From the NCBI GenBank assembly GCA_018055865.1, contig JAGPGR010000010.1, positions 1 through 15,087 of the forward strand: DNA of 15,087 nucleotides. The letters run 5' to 3'. A program made the position numbers and the translations under genes. Source of the stretch: Paludibacteraceae bacterium (GTDB lineage Bacteria > Bacteroidota > Bacteroidia > Bacteroidales > Paludibacteraceae). A model generated the notes under the pieces. The model was not told the origin of the DNA, searched no databases, and was given only the letters and a program-made list of their open reading frames with translations. This document shows positions 1-9,013 of this stretch, in pieces. How positions within the stretch are numbered: the first letter of the stretch is position 1; every line of letters starts with the position of its first letter.

Positions 1-3000
1 GTAACGAAGTAATCATTGACCGTGAAACGCTAATTGATTCCAATCATATTGACCTGATCATTGAATCGGGAACTCAAAATATACTACTGCATAAAGACGA
101 CGCGAACCAGAGTGATTACGCAATCATTTACAATACGTTGCAAAAAGACCCGAGTAACTCTGAGAAAGAAGCCGTACTGTATATTTATCGCCAGTTGCGT
201 AACGCCGAACCTGCCGATGATTCATCGGCCCGCGAGGTAATTAACAACTTATTTTTCTCTGAAAAGAGATACGACCTGGGTGATGTGGGTCGTTTCCGAA
301 TTAACCGGAAATTGAATCTGACAACCGGACAGGATACAAAAGTATTGACCAAAGAAGATATAATCGAAATTATAAAATACCTGGTCGAACTGATCAATTC
401 TAAAGCTGAAGTGGATGATATTGACCACCTTAGCAATCGTCGTGTACGTACTGTAGGCGAACAACTTTACAATCAGTTCGGAGTAGGGCTGGCCCGTATG
501 GCCCGTACCATACGCGAACGCATGAATGTGCGTGATAATGAGGTGTTTACTCCGGTTGATCTGATCAACTCCAAGAGTATTACATCTGTTATCAATTCAT
601 TTTTCGGAACCAATGCGCTATCACAATTTATGGATCAGCAAAATCCATTGGCCGAAATCACTCACAAACGTCGTCTGTCGGCACTCGGACCAGGCGGCTT
701 GTCACGTGAGCGTGCCGGATTTGAAGTACGCGACGTTCACTATACTCATTACGGACGACTTTGTCCGATTGAAACTCCCGAAGGTCCGAATATCGGATTG
801 ATATCGTCGTTGTGTATATTTGCAAAAATCAATAATTTAGGATTTATTGCAACTCCTTACCGCAAAGTGACCGACGCAAAGGTTGACATTACGCCGACGG
901 GAATTTCTTACTTTACCGCTGAAGAAGAAGAAGATTTAGTAGTAGCTCAGGGTAATGCCCCTCTGAATGACGACGGCAGTTTTATCCGTAAAACTGTAAA
1001 AACGCGATTAGGAGCTGATTTTCCCGTAGTTGAACCAACTGCCGTTCATTTAATGGACGTTTCACCTTCACAGATTGCTTCAATTGCCGCTGCATTAATT
1101 CCGTTCCTGGAGCATGATGATGCTAACCGTGCTTTGATGGGATCGAACATGATGCGTCAGGCTGTGCCGCTGCTTCGTTGCGAATCTCCCATTATCGGAA
1201 CAGGTATCGAAGGTCAGCTGATTCGCGATTCACGCACACAAATTATTTCAGAAGGCGAAGGAGTCATCGAGTTTGTGGATGCAACGACTATAAAAATAAA
1301 ATATGTACGATCAGAAGAAGAAGAGTTTGTAAGTTTTGACACAGCTGTAAAAACGTATACATTACCTAAATTCCTGAAAACCAACCAGAATACCACTATC
1401 GACCTTCGTCCGATTGTAAAAAAAGGAGATAAGGTGAAAAAAGGTCAGATTCTGACAGAAGGGTATGCAACCGAAAAAGGCGAATTAGCACTGGGAAAGA
1501 ACCTGAAAGTGGCATTCATGCCGTGGAAAGGTTACAACTTTGAAGATGCTATCGTTATTAACGAAAGAGTGGTTCGCGAAGATATATTTACGTCCATTCA
1601 TGTGGTGGAACAATTGCTTGAAGTTCGTGAAACCAAGCGCGGTATCGAAGAGTTCACTGCTGACATTCCGAACGTAAGCGAGGAAGCAACACGCGATTTG
1701 GATGAAAACGGAATTATCCGCATCGGAGCACGCATTGAACCCGGAGATATCATTATCGGTAAGATCACACCAAAAGGCGAATCAGACCCTTCGCCCGAAG
1801 AAAAATTGCTTCGTGCAATATTTGGAGACAAAGCCGGTGACGTGAAAGACGCTTCGCTCAAGGCTACTCCGTCACTTTCGGGCGTTGTGATAAGCAAACG
1901 TTTATTCTCCAAAGCACAGAAAAACCGCAAAACAAAACTGGCAGATAAAGCTGTATTGCCTAAGCTGGATGAAGAATTCGAAGAACACTCAGCCAAACTG
2001 AAAGATACGCTGATCGAAAAGTTGTTGTTGATTATTGAAGATAAAGCTTCGGCAGGTGTAAAGGATTACCTCGGAGCCGATATTATTTCAAGAAACAGCA
2101 AATTTACTGCTGAAAGATTGAGAGAAATAGACTATACTACTATTCAATTGTCCAAGTGGACTACCGATAGTCATAAAAACGAGCTGATTCGCCAACTGAT
2201 TCTTAATTATTTACAGAAATACAAAGAACTTGACGCTCAGATTAAACGACAGAAATTCAATATTACCATTGGAGATGAACTTCCAAACGGAATAGTTCAG
2301 ATGGCTAAAGTGTATATTGCCAAAAAACGCAAAATCCGCGTTGGTGACAAAATGGCCGGTCGACACGGTAACAAAGGCATTGTATCGCGTATCGTTCGTC
2401 AGGAAGATATGCCATTTCTTGAAGACGGAACTCCGGTAGATATAGTGCTTAACCCACTGGGTGTGCCTTCACGAATGAACCTGGGGCAGATTTTCGAAAC
2501 TGTGCTTGGTTGGGCCGGTAAAGAACTGGGCTTGAAATTTGCAACGCCAATTTTTGACGGAGCAGATTTGAGCGACCTGGATGAATGGTGCGACAAAGCC
2601 GGCGTACCACGCTATGGCAAAACATATCTGTACGACGGAGGAACCGGTGAACGATTTGACCAAACTGCCACGGTGGGTGTGATTTATATGCTCAAACTGG
2701 GTCACATGGTCGATGATAAAATGCATGCCCGTTCTATCGGACCTTACTCGCTTATAACCCAGCAGCCATTGGGAGGTAAAGCTCAGTTTGGAGGTCAGCG
2801 TTTCGGCGAAATGGAAGTTTGGGCGCTTGAAGCGTTCGGCGCTTCGCATATTCTACAGGAAATTCTGACCGTGAAATCCGATGATGTGATGGGACGAGCC
2901 CGCACTTACGAAGCAATTGTAAAAGGCGATCCTATGCCAGCACCCGGAATTCCCGAATCACTGAATGTTTTATTGCACGAACTCAGAGGTTTGGCATTAA

Positions 3001-3017
3001 GTGTGAATTTGGAATAA
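1..3017 (+). CDS. rpoB: RNA polymerase beta subunit, 5' end missing
   Basis: Catalytic beta subunit of RNA polymerase. The reading frame is open from base 3, so the gene enters from the left; the TTG at 138 is an internal codon, not the start. About 1004 residues are visible; Bacteroidota RpoB is usually near 1270, so roughly the N-terminal 265 are outside. The rifampicin-binding cluster is encoded at 606-686 and reads [15 protein letters not shown] onward; the E. coli D516, H526 and S531 equivalents are all wild type, while Q510 and S522 are both Ala, which I believe is usual for this phylum. The active-site block [12 protein letters not shown] lies at 2343-2378, followed by [13 protein letters not shown] and, near the C terminus, [20 protein letters not shown], which contacts beta-prime. 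The protein ends LALSVNLE. The next gene is rpoC, 145 bases away on the same strand, the conserved bacterial order. No frameshift seen. Confidence 0.98.
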   Translation, partial: NEVIIDRETLIDSNHIDLIIESGTQNILLHKDDANQSDYAIIYNTLQKDPSNSEKEAVLYIYRQLRNAEPADDSSAREVINNLFFSEKRYDLGDVGRFRINRKLNLTTGQDTKVLTKEDIIEIIKYLVELINSKAEVDDIDHLSNRRVRTVGEQLYNQFGVGLARMARTIRERMNVRDNEVFTPVDLINSKSITSVINSFFGTNALSQFMDQQNPLAEITHKRRLSALGPGGLSRERAGFEVRDVHYTHYGRLCPIETPEGPNIGLISSLCIFAKINNLGFIATPYRKVTDAKVDITPTGISYFTAEEEEDLVVAQGNAPLNDDGSFIRKTVKTRLGADFPVVEPTAVHLMDVSPSQIASIAAALIPFLEHDDANRALMGSNMMRQAVPLLRCESPIIGTGIEGQLIRDSRTQIISEGEGVIEFVDATTIKIKYVRSEEEEFVSFDTAVKTYTLPKFLKTNQNTTIDLRPIVKKGDKVKKGQILTEGYATEKGELALGKNLKVAFMPWKGYNFEDAIVINERVVREDIFTSIHVVEQLLEVRETKRGIEEFTADIPNVSEEATRDLDENGIIRIGARIEPGDIIIGKITPKGESDPSPEEKLLRAIFGDKAGDVKDASLKATPSLSGVVISKRLFSKAQKNRKTKLADKAVLPKLDEEFEEHSAKLKDTLIEKLLLIIEDKASAGVKDYLGADIISRNSKFTAERLREIDYTTIQLSKWTTDSHKNELIRQLILNYLQKYKELDAQIKRQKFNITIGDELPNGIVQMAKVYIAKKRKIRVGDKMAGRHGNKGIVSRIVRQEDMPFLEDGTPVDIVLNPLGVPSRMNLGQIFETVLGWAGKELGLKFATPIFDGADLSDLDEWCDKAGVPRYGKTYLYDGGTGERFDQTATVGVIYMLKLGHMVDDKMHARSIGPYSLITQQPLGGKAQFGGQRFGEMEVWALEAFGASHILQEILTVKSDDVMGRARTYEAIVKGDPMPAPGIPESLNVLLHELRGLALSVNLE

Positions 3018-3057
3018 AAGCCCGGCCAATCCCTCCCCGAACGAAGGGAGGGCTTTT
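3016..3057 (+). terminator. Terminator-like hairpin between rpoB and rpoC
   Basis: Starting at the rpoB stop codon there are two competing stems. One is a perfect 7-bp stem, CCCTCCC at 3031-3037 with GGGAGGG at 3046-3052 and an 8-base loop. The other is an 8-bp stem, AAAAGCCC at 3016-3023 with GGGCTTTT at 3050-3057. The first is followed by C and four T; a T9 run lies further down at 3074-3082. Since rpoB and rpoC are normally cotranscribed, this may be a partial terminator, attenuator or RNA-processing site rather than a full stop. That role is inferred. Confidence 0.5.
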
Positions 3058-3135
3058 GGAATTTACCGTATTATTTTTTTTTACAAGTGATGTGTTTTGC
3101 TTACCTGAATTCTAATCAGATTTCTGCAAAATATA

Positions 3136-3156
3136 AACTGCAAACTATAAACTTTA
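3136..3156 (+). repeat. Three in-phase AACTNNA heptamers before rpoC
   Basis: Three consecutive 7-base units, AACTGCA, AACTATA and AACTTTA, end six bases before the rpoC ATG. They share the AACT core and 7-base phase of the longer array upstream of mutL at 8920-8992, which suggests the same class of simple repeat. No function is shown by the sequence. Confidence 0.6.
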
Positions 3157-3162
3157 TAAAAA

Positions 3163-6100
3163 ATGGCTTTTAAAATAGATAATAAATCAAAAAGTAGTTT
3201 TAGTAAAATCTCAATAGGATTGGCTTCACCCGAAGAAGTGTTGAAACTTTCGAGTGGTGAGGTTCTGAAGCCTGAAACTATCAATTATCGTACATATAAA
3301 CCCGAACGCGACGGATTGTTCTGCGAACGAATTTTCGGACCAACCAAGGATTTCGAATGTCATTGCGGAAAATACAAACGAATCCGTTACCGGGGTATCG
3401 TTTGTGATCGCTGTGGAGTAGAAGTGACGGAGAAGAAAGTACGTCGTGAACGTATGGGACACATACAGCTTGTTGTGCCCGTTGCACATATCTGGTACTT
3501 CCGTTCATTGCCCAACAAAATCGGATACCTGCTCGGAATGCCTACCAAAAAACTGGATGCTATCATTTATTACGAGAAATATGTGATTGTACAGGCCGGA
3601 ATTCTTGAAAACAACGAAAATATCACGTATGGCGAATTGCTCACCGAAGAAGAATATCTGAATTTACTGGATACCCTTCCGCGTGATAATCAGATGCTTG
3701 AAGATACCGATCCGAATAAATTCATTGCCAGGATGGGTGGTGAAGCCATCTATGATTTGCTCAATCGACTTGATTTGGACGTGTTGTCATACGATTTGCG
3801 AAATAAAGCCAACACCGATACATCGCAGCAACGCAAAACAGATGCATTGAAACGCCTTCAGATTGTTGAATCGTTTCGCGCATCCAAAAACCGCAATAAA
3901 CCGGAATGGATGGTTATCAAAGTAGTGCCTGTAATTCCACCCGAATTACGCCCGCTGGTACCGCTGGATGGTGGTCGTTTTGCCACATCCGATTTGAATG
4001 ACCTGTATCGCCGTGTAATTATTCGCAACAACCGGTTGAAACGACTCATCGAAATTAAAGCTCCCGAAGTAATTTTACGTAATGAAAAACGTATGCTTCA
4101 GGAATCGGTTGATTCGCTGTTTGACAACTCACGCAAGTCGAGTGCCGTTAAAACAGATGCAAATCGTCCGCTGAAATCACTGTCCGACAGCTTGAAAGGT
4201 AAACAAGGACGATTCCGTCAGAACCTGCTTGGAAAACGTGTGGATTATTCTGCCCGTTCGGTTATTGTGGTAGGTCCTGAACTCAAAATGCACGAATGCG
4301 GGATTCCTAAAGATATGGCTGCCGAACTTTACAAACCGTTTGTTATCCGTAAACTCATTGAAAGAGGAATAGTAAAAACGGTAAAATCGGCCAAAAAAAT
4401 AATTGACCGCAAAGATCCGGTGATTTGGGATATATTAGAGTACGTGATGAAAGGACATCCCGTATTGCTAAACCGTGCCCCGACACTTCACCGACTGGGT
4501 ATTCAGGCATTTCAGCCGAAAATGATTGAAGGAAAAGCCATTCAGCTTCACCCCCTGTCCTGTACAGCTTTCAACGCTGACTTCGATGGTGACCAGATGG
4601 CTGTGCATTTGCCCCTTGGCAATGAAGCTATTCTGGAAGCACAGATGTTGATGCTTGCTTCGCATAATATATTGAATCCGGCCAATGGAGCTCCTATCAC
4701 AGTTCCGTCGCAAGACATGGTTCTTGGTTTGTATTACATTACCAAACCGCGTCCCGGCGCCCGAGGCGAAGGCCTTATTTTCTACTCTCCAGAAGAAGCC
4801 GAGATTGCATATAACGAAGGCGTTGTAGATCTTCACGCTATCATTAAGGTGAGAACCAAAGACCTGGATGAAAATAACCAGTTGACAACCAAATTGATTG
4901 AAACTACCATCGGAAGAATTTTATTTAATAAAAATGTTCCGTCTGAAATGGGATTTATCAATGAGTTGCTCTCCAAAAAATCGCTCCGTGACATTATCGG
5001 ACGTGTAATAGAAACCTGCGGTGTGGCCCGTACAGCACAATTCCTGGATGATATTAAGGATATGGGTTATTACATGGCTTTCCGTGGCGGATTGTCGTTC
5101 AACCTGAGTGATGTTATCATTCCGGACGAAAAAGAGAAGCTGGTGAAAGAAGGTAACGACGAAGTGGAAGAAATTATGAATAACTACAACATGGGATTCA
5201 TTACTCCGCGCGAACGTTACAATCAGATAATTGACACCTGGACACACGTGAACACCAAATTGTCGAACGTATTGATTAAGCAACTGGCCGAAGACCGTCA
5301 GGGATTCAACTCCATGTACATGATGCTTGATTCAGGAGCCCGTGGTTCCAAAGAACAGATTCGTCAGTTGGCAGGTATGCGTGGATTGATGGCAAAACCT
5401 CAAAAATCAGGAGCAGAAGGAGGACAAATTATCGAAAACCCGATTTTATCCAATTTTAAGGAAGGACTTTCGGTGCTTGAATACTTTATTTCTACTCACG
5501 GCGCCCGTAAAGGGTTGGCAGATACAGCTCTTAAAACAGCCGATGCCGGTTATCTGACTCGTCGTTTGGTTGACGTTTCACAGGATGTGATCATCAACGA
5601 AGAAGATTGCGGAACCTTGAGAGGACTGGTAGCTACGGAAGTAAAAAATAACGAAGATGTGATTTCATCACTTTTCGAACGTATTCTGGGACGTGTTTCG
5701 GTTCACGCTATTTATCACCCGCTTACCGGAGAACTGATTGTAGAATCAGGAGAACAAATTACAGAATCAAAAGCTAAAATAATCGAAAGTTCGCCTATTG
5801 AACGGGTTGAAATTCGCTCGGTTCTTACCTGCGAATCGAAGAAAGGTGTTTGTGCAAAATGTTACGGACGGAATCTTGCCACAGGTCGTTTGGTTCAAAT
5901 GGGTGAAGCTGTGGGTGTTATTGCAGCACAGTCTATCGGTGAACCGGGTACACAGCTCACGCTTCGTACATTCCACGTTGGTGGTATTGCCTCCAACATA
6001 GCTGCCGAATCAAAAATTACATTGAAATACGACGGGCGTCTTGAATTCGACGAACTTCGTACTGTAGATGCAAAAGATGAAGAAGGTAATGAGTATCGCG

Positions 6101-7467
6101 TAGTGGTAAGCCGATTGACCGAGATGCGTGTTGTGGATTCCAATACCGGAATTGTGCTGACAACTCAAAATGTACCTTACGGATCTAAATTATTTGCAAA
6201 ACAGGGCGAAATGGGTAAAAAAGGTCAGTTGATTTGTACCTGGGACCCTTTCAATGCTGTTATTATTGCAGAAATTGAAGGAAAAATTGAATTTGAAGAT
6301 GTGATAGAAAATGTAACCTTCAAAAACGAAGTAGATGATACTACCGGACTCCGTGAAAAAATCATTATCGAATCCAAAGATAAAACCAAAGTTCCGAGTG
6401 CCAACATTCTGGATCCCCAGGGTAACATCATACGGACATACAACCTGCCCGTAGGCGCTCACCTTGTGTTGGACGAAAAAGCTGATATAAAAGCCGGCCA
6501 GATGTTGGTGAAAATTCCGCGTGCGGTAGGTAAAGCAGGCGATATCACGGGTGGTCTTCCCCGGGTAACGGAATTATTCGAAGCACGTAATCCTTCCAAT
6601 CCGGCCGTAGTGGCTGAAATTGACGGAGAAATAAACTTTGGAAAGATCAAGCGTGGGAATCGTGAAGTGTCGGTAACATCCAAAACCGGTGAAGTTAAGA
6701 AATACCTTATTCCGCTTTCCAGACAAATACTCGTTCAGGAAAATGACTTTGTTCGTGCGGGAACTCCTCTTTCTGACGGAGCTACCACACCGGCTGACAT
6801 TTTGGCTATAAAAGGTCCTACAGCAGTGCAGGATTATATTGTAAATGAAGTGCAGGATGTATACCGCTTGCAAGGAGTGAAAATCAACGATAAGCATTTT
6901 GAAGTGATTGTTCGTCAGATGATGCGCAAAGTAGAAATCGTTGACCAGGGCGATACCCGTTTCCTCGAAAAGCAAGTGGTGGATAAACATGAGTTTATGG
7001 AAGAAAACGACAGGATATGGGGCAAGAAAGTAATTATTGACGCCGGTGATTCGGATAACCTGAAGCCCGGTCAGATAATTACAGCCCGTAAACTCAGAGA
7101 CGAAAACAGCGTACTGAAACGGAAAGACTTAAAAGTGGTTCAAACTCGTGATGCTGTAGCGGCTACTTCGAGTCAGGTATTGCAGGGTATTACCCGTGCA
7201 GCACTTCAGACTACCAGCTTCATGTCGGCTGCTTCGTTCCAGGAAACAACCAAAGTACTGAACGATGCTGCTATCAACGGCAAGATAGATAAGTTGGAAG
7301 GATTGAAAGAAAACGTAATATGCGGTCACCTCATTCCTGCCGGAACCGGCTTGCGAGAATATGAGAAAATCATTGTAGGCTCACGCGATGAGTACGAAAA
7401 GATGCTGGATGCGCGTAAAAATGTAACGGATATAGCTCAGAATTCAGATTTGGATGAAGTAGAGTAA
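3163..7467 (+). CDS. rpoC: RNA polymerase beta-prime subunit
   Basis: Catalytic beta-prime subunit of RNA polymerase, 1434 residues, the usual size in Bacteroidota. The N-terminal zinc site has C66, C68, C81 and C84. The catalytic magnesium loop NADFDGDQ starts at residue 471, with aspartates D473, D475 and D477. The bridge helix/trigger loop region is intact ([20 protein letters not shown], then [20 protein letters not shown]). The second zinc site has C816, C890, C897 and C900. The ATG at 3163 is chosen because it gives the conserved N terminus leading into [15 protein letters not shown]; the preceding bases are A/T rich with no Shine-Dalgarno sequence, normal for this phylum. It follows rpoB and is closed by a strong terminator. 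No anomaly seen in the protein. Confidence 0.99.
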   Translation: MAFKIDNKSKSSFSKISIGLASPEEVLKLSSGEVLKPETINYRTYKPERDGLFCERIFGPTKDFECHCGKYKRIRYRGIVCDRCGVEVTEKKVRRERMGHIQLVVPVAHIWYFRSLPNKIGYLLGMPTKKLDAIIYYEKYVIVQAGILENNENITYGELLTEEEYLNLLDTLPRDNQMLEDTDPNKFIARMGGEAIYDLLNRLDLDVLSYDLRNKANTDTSQQRKTDALKRLQIVESFRASKNRNKPEWMVIKVVPVIPPELRPLVPLDGGRFATSDLNDLYRRVIIRNNRLKRLIEIKAPEVILRNEKRMLQESVDSLFDNSRKSSAVKTDANRPLKSLSDSLKGKQGRFRQNLLGKRVDYSARSVIVVGPELKMHECGIPKDMAAELYKPFVIRKLIERGIVKTVKSAKKIIDRKDPVIWDILEYVMKGHPVLLNRAPTLHRLGIQAFQPKMIEGKAIQLHPLSCTAFNADFDGDQMAVHLPLGNEAILEAQMLMLASHNILNPANGAPITVPSQDMVLGLYYITKPRPGARGEGLIFYSPEEAEIAYNEGVVDLHAIIKVRTKDLDENNQLTTKLIETTIGRILFNKNVPSEMGFINELLSKKSLRDIIGRVIETCGVARTAQFLDDIKDMGYYMAFRGGLSFNLSDVIIPDEKEKLVKEGNDEVEEIMNNYNMGFITPRERYNQIIDTWTHVNTKLSNVLIKQLAEDRQGFNSMYMMLDSGARGSKEQIRQLAGMRGLMAKPQKSGAEGGQIIENPILSNFKEGLSVLEYFISTHGARKGLADTALKTADAGYLTRRLVDVSQDVIINEEDCGTLRGLVATEVKNNEDVISSLFERILGRVSVHAIYHPLTGELIVESGEQITESKAKIIESSPIERVEIRSVLTCESKKGVCAKCYGRNLATGRLVQMGEAVGVIAAQSIGEPGTQLTLRTFHVGGIASNIAAESKITLKYDGRLEFDELRTVDAKDEEGNEYRVVVSRLTEMRVVDSNTGIVLTTQNVPYGSKLFAKQGEMGKKGQLICTWDPFNAVIIAEIEGKIEFEDVIENVTFKNEVDDTTGLREKIIIESKDKTKVPSANILDPQGNIIRTYNLPVGAHLVLDEKADIKAGQMLVKIPRAVGKAGDITGGLPRVTELFEARNPSNPAVVAEIDGEINFGKIKRGNREVSVTSKTGEVKKYLIPLSRQILVQENDFVRAGTPLSDGATTPADILAIKGPTAVQDYIVNEVQDVYRLQGVKINDKHFEVIVRQMMRKVEIVDQGDTRFLEKQVVDKHEFMEENDRIWGKKVIIDAGDSDNLKPGQIITARKLRDENSVLKRKDLKVVQTRDAVAATSSQVLQGITRAALQTTSFMSAASFQETTKVLNDAAINGKIDKLEGLKENVICGHLIPAGTGLREYEKIIVGSRDEYEKMLDARKNVTDIAQNSDLDEVE

Positions 7468-7492
7468 TAGAAATCATGAATCAAACAGGGAT

Positions 7493-7530
7493 AAAAATGG
7501 CACAATCAAAAAGGTTGTGTCATTTTTTTT
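7493..7530 (+). terminator. Intrinsic terminator after rpoC
   Basis: The left arm AAAATGGCACAA (7494-7505) pairs with TTGTGTCATTTT (7515-7526): 12 bp with a single G-U wobble, extendable by one A-T pair. The loop is 9 bases and the downstream T run is eight (7523-7530). It sits 26 bases past the rpoC stop, so it probably ends the rpoBC transcript and leaves manC with its own promoter. Confidence 0.88.
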
Positions 7531-7534
7531 CAGC

Positions 7535-7765
7535 ATGAATATCAGGATGGATCTGCATGTACAAAATTTTCATCATTTTTTTTTATTCCTGAATTTCTTA
7601 AATAACCTTGCTTACCTATCTTTCAACGATTTGAAATCTGTAAGAAAGAAATTAAATGCCGATTTTGACGAATTATATTTGCTCAATATAAAAAATAAAC
7701 GTACTTTAGTGGAGCGTTTTATGAAAAAGTATTCATCTGAAATTCACAAACATGAAGGAAAATAA
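7535..7765 (+). CDS. Doubtful small ORF overlapping the manC start
   Basis: An open frame of 76 codons from the ATG at 7535. A GTG at 7517 extends it, but that lies inside the rpoC terminator stem and is unlikely to be used. The product has a Phe/Leu-rich N-terminal third (FHHFFLFLNFLNNLAYL), partly from a T9 run at 7576-7584, and a charged C-terminal half rich in Lys, Arg and Glu that could form a helix. I recognise no family. Its last 14 bases overlap the start of manC in another frame, an arrangement compatible with translational coupling. In many Bacteroidales a DUF3467 gene follows rpoC; this ORF does not resemble it. It may be a real small protein, a gene remnant or chance. Confidence 0.22.
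   Translation: MNIRMDLHVQNFHHFFLFLNFLNNLAYLSFNDLKSVRKKLNADFDELYLLNIKNKRTLVERFMKKYSSEIHKHEGK
7674..7681 (+). promoter_or_regulatory. Candidate -7 promoter element for manC
   Basis: TATATTTG matches the Bacteroides -7 consensus TAnnTTTG and lies 70 bases before the manC ATG, downstream of the rpoC terminator. No TTTG -33 element is found at the usual spacing, so support is partial. Confidence 0.35.
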
Positions 7766-8828
7766 CTATTGTATAATCATGGCAGGAGGGCTTGGTGCTC
7801 GTTTCTGGCCTTTCAGCAGGAATGAAAGACCTAAGCAATTTCTTGATTTTTTCGGAACAGGACGCTCCCTGCTGCAAATGACCTACGACCGGTTCAGAAA
7901 TGTGGTTCCTGCATCCAATATTCTGATTGTATCTAATGTGATATACAAAAATCTCATTTTGGAACAGTTGCCGGAAATAAAGCCTGAACAGGTACTTCTC
8001 GAGCCAGCCCGCAGAAATACAGCCCCTTGTATAGCATATGCCGTGAACAGGATAAAAGCGGTGGCTAAGAATGCGAATATAATCGTTGCTCCTTCTGACC
8101 ATCTGATACTGAAAGAAGAGCGTTTCATTGAAACCATCCGGGAGGGGTTGGATTTTGTAGAAAAGAACGATAGCCTGCTCACGTTGGGCATCAAGCCCAG
8201 CCGACCGGAAACGGGTTATGGCTACATTCAGGTTGATGAGGGTGCAACCAATCCCCGAAAAGTGAAAACATTTACCGAAAAACCCAATGCCGAACTGGCT
8301 CAGGTGTTTTTTGAAACAGGTGAGTTCTTCTGGAATTCGGGTATTTTCCTGTGGAATCTGAAAACTATTGATGTTGCTTTCAATATTTACCTGCCGGAGG
8401 TTGCTGCTAAATTCACTGCCGGAGCTGCTTTTTACAACACAGAAAAAGAGCAGGATTTTATCGATGAGATGTATCCATCATGCCCCAATATTTCCATTGA
8501 TTACGGAGTAATGGAAAAAGCGGATAGCGTGTACGTACTTTGTGCAGAATTTGGTTGGTCGGATTTAGGTACGTGGGGTTCTCTGTACGATCTCTCGGAC
8601 AAAGATGAAAATCAGAACGTAGTGCTTAAATGCGATACTATTCTGTACGATAGTAAAGATAATATAGTAGCATTGCCCAAAGAGAAACTGGCTGTTATTC
8701 AGGATTTGAGCGGATACATTGTGGCCGAATCCGAAAATGTGCTGTTAATATGTAAACGTGACGACGAACAACGAATCAGGCAGTTTGTAAACGATGCCAA
8801 TTTCAAATTCTTAGGAAAATATTCGTAG
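7752..8828 (+). CDS. manC: Mannose-1-phosphate guanylyltransferase
   Basis: Makes GDP-mannose from mannose 1-phosphate and GTP in the cytoplasm, supplying mannose and, through other enzymes, fucose for surface polysaccharides and glycoproteins. The 358-residue protein is the single-domain form; bifunctional enzymes with a C-terminal phosphomannose isomerase cupin are about 470 residues, and that domain is absent. The nucleotide-binding signature GGLGARFWPFSR is at residues 12-23, followed by PKQF at 27-30. Further family motifs are APSDH at 113-117, TEKPN at 175-179, NSGIFLW at 195-201, and DYGVMEKA then GWSDLGTW in the last third. The ATG at 7752 places the signature at the expected distance from the N terminus. 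It is preceded by the rpoC terminator and a candidate -7 element, so it is probably transcribed independently. No clear terminator follows; the 3' spacer is filled by heptamer repeats that begin in the stop codon. Confidence 0.95.
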   Translation: MKENNYCIIMAGGLGARFWPFSRNERPKQFLDFFGTGRSLLQMTYDRFRNVVPASNILIVSNVIYKNLILEQLPEIKPEQVLLEPARRNTAPCIAYAVNRIKAVAKNANIIVAPSDHLILKEERFIETIREGLDFVEKNDSLLTLGIKPSRPETGYGYIQVDEGATNPRKVKTFTEKPNAELAQVFFETGEFFWNSGIFLWNLKTIDVAFNIYLPEVAAKFTAGAAFYNTEKEQDFIDEMYPSCPNISIDYGVMEKADSVYVLCAEFGWSDLGTWGSLYDLSDKDENQNVVLKCDTILYDSKDNIVALPKEKLAVIQDLSGYIVAESENVLLICKRDDEQRIRQFVNDANFKFLGKYS

Positions 8829-8883
8829 TTTATAGTTTATAGTTTATAGTTTCAGTTTTCAGTTTTCAGTTTTCAGTTTTCAG
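8827..8883 (+). repeat. Heptamer array, AGTT type
   Basis: Three AGTTTAT units (8827-8847), one 6-base AGTTTC (8848-8853), four AGTTTTC units (8854-8881) and a terminal AG. The first unit overlaps the manC stop codon. The reverse complement has the AACT core of the array at 8920-8992, so the two arrays form an inverted arrangement around a 36-base centre; AGTTTCAG at 8848-8855 is a perfect reverse complement of CTGAAACT at 8944-8951. Confidence 0.9.
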
Positions 8884-8919
8884 GCTTATAGTTTTAATCC
8901 TGATAACCAGCGGGATCCG

Positions 8920-8992
8920 AACTTCAAACTTCAAACTTCAAACCTGAAACTTGAAACTCCTAACTCCTAACTCCAAACTTCAAACTTCTAAC
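8920..8992 (+). repeat. Heptamer array, AACT type, upstream of mutL
   Basis: Ten consecutive 7-base units in perfect register, each starting AAC: AACTTCA three times, AACCTGA, AACTTGA, AACTCCT twice, AACTCCA, AACTTCA, AACTTCT, then a partial AAC. The array ends 21 bases before the mutL ATG. Units vary at the last three positions while the phase and the AAC start are kept, so it looks like a decayed tandem repeat. It contains the in-frame TTG at 8951 that could extend mutL, an extension that would merely translate the repeat. Confidence 0.92.
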
Positions 8993-9013
8993 AAAGAATT
9001 CCAACTCTCTTCC

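Noticed and set aside
138..140. TTG at 138 as the rpoB start codon
   Set aside because: The same frame is open to base 3 and encodes RpoB-like sequence upstream, so the gene is simply cut by the window edge.
606..686. Rifampicin-resistance substitutions in RpoB
   Set aside because: The main resistance positions (D516, H526 and S531 by E. coli numbering) are wild type; the Ala residues at the 510 and 522 positions look like normal Bacteroidota variation.
6574..6990. 138-codon ORF antisense to rpoC, and the similar 132-codon ORF antisense to rpoB at 1598-1996
   Set aside because: Both lie entirely within highly conserved polymerase coding sequence and look like frame shadows.
8827..8992. CRISPR array as an explanation of the manC-mutL repeats
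   Set aside because: The units are 7 bases and contiguous, with no 20-50 base repeats separated by unique spacers and no cas genes nearby.
8951..9013. 21-residue N-terminal extension of MutL from a TTG
   Set aside because: It would translate the heptamer repeat; the ATG at 9014 gives the conserved MutL N terminus at the normal length.
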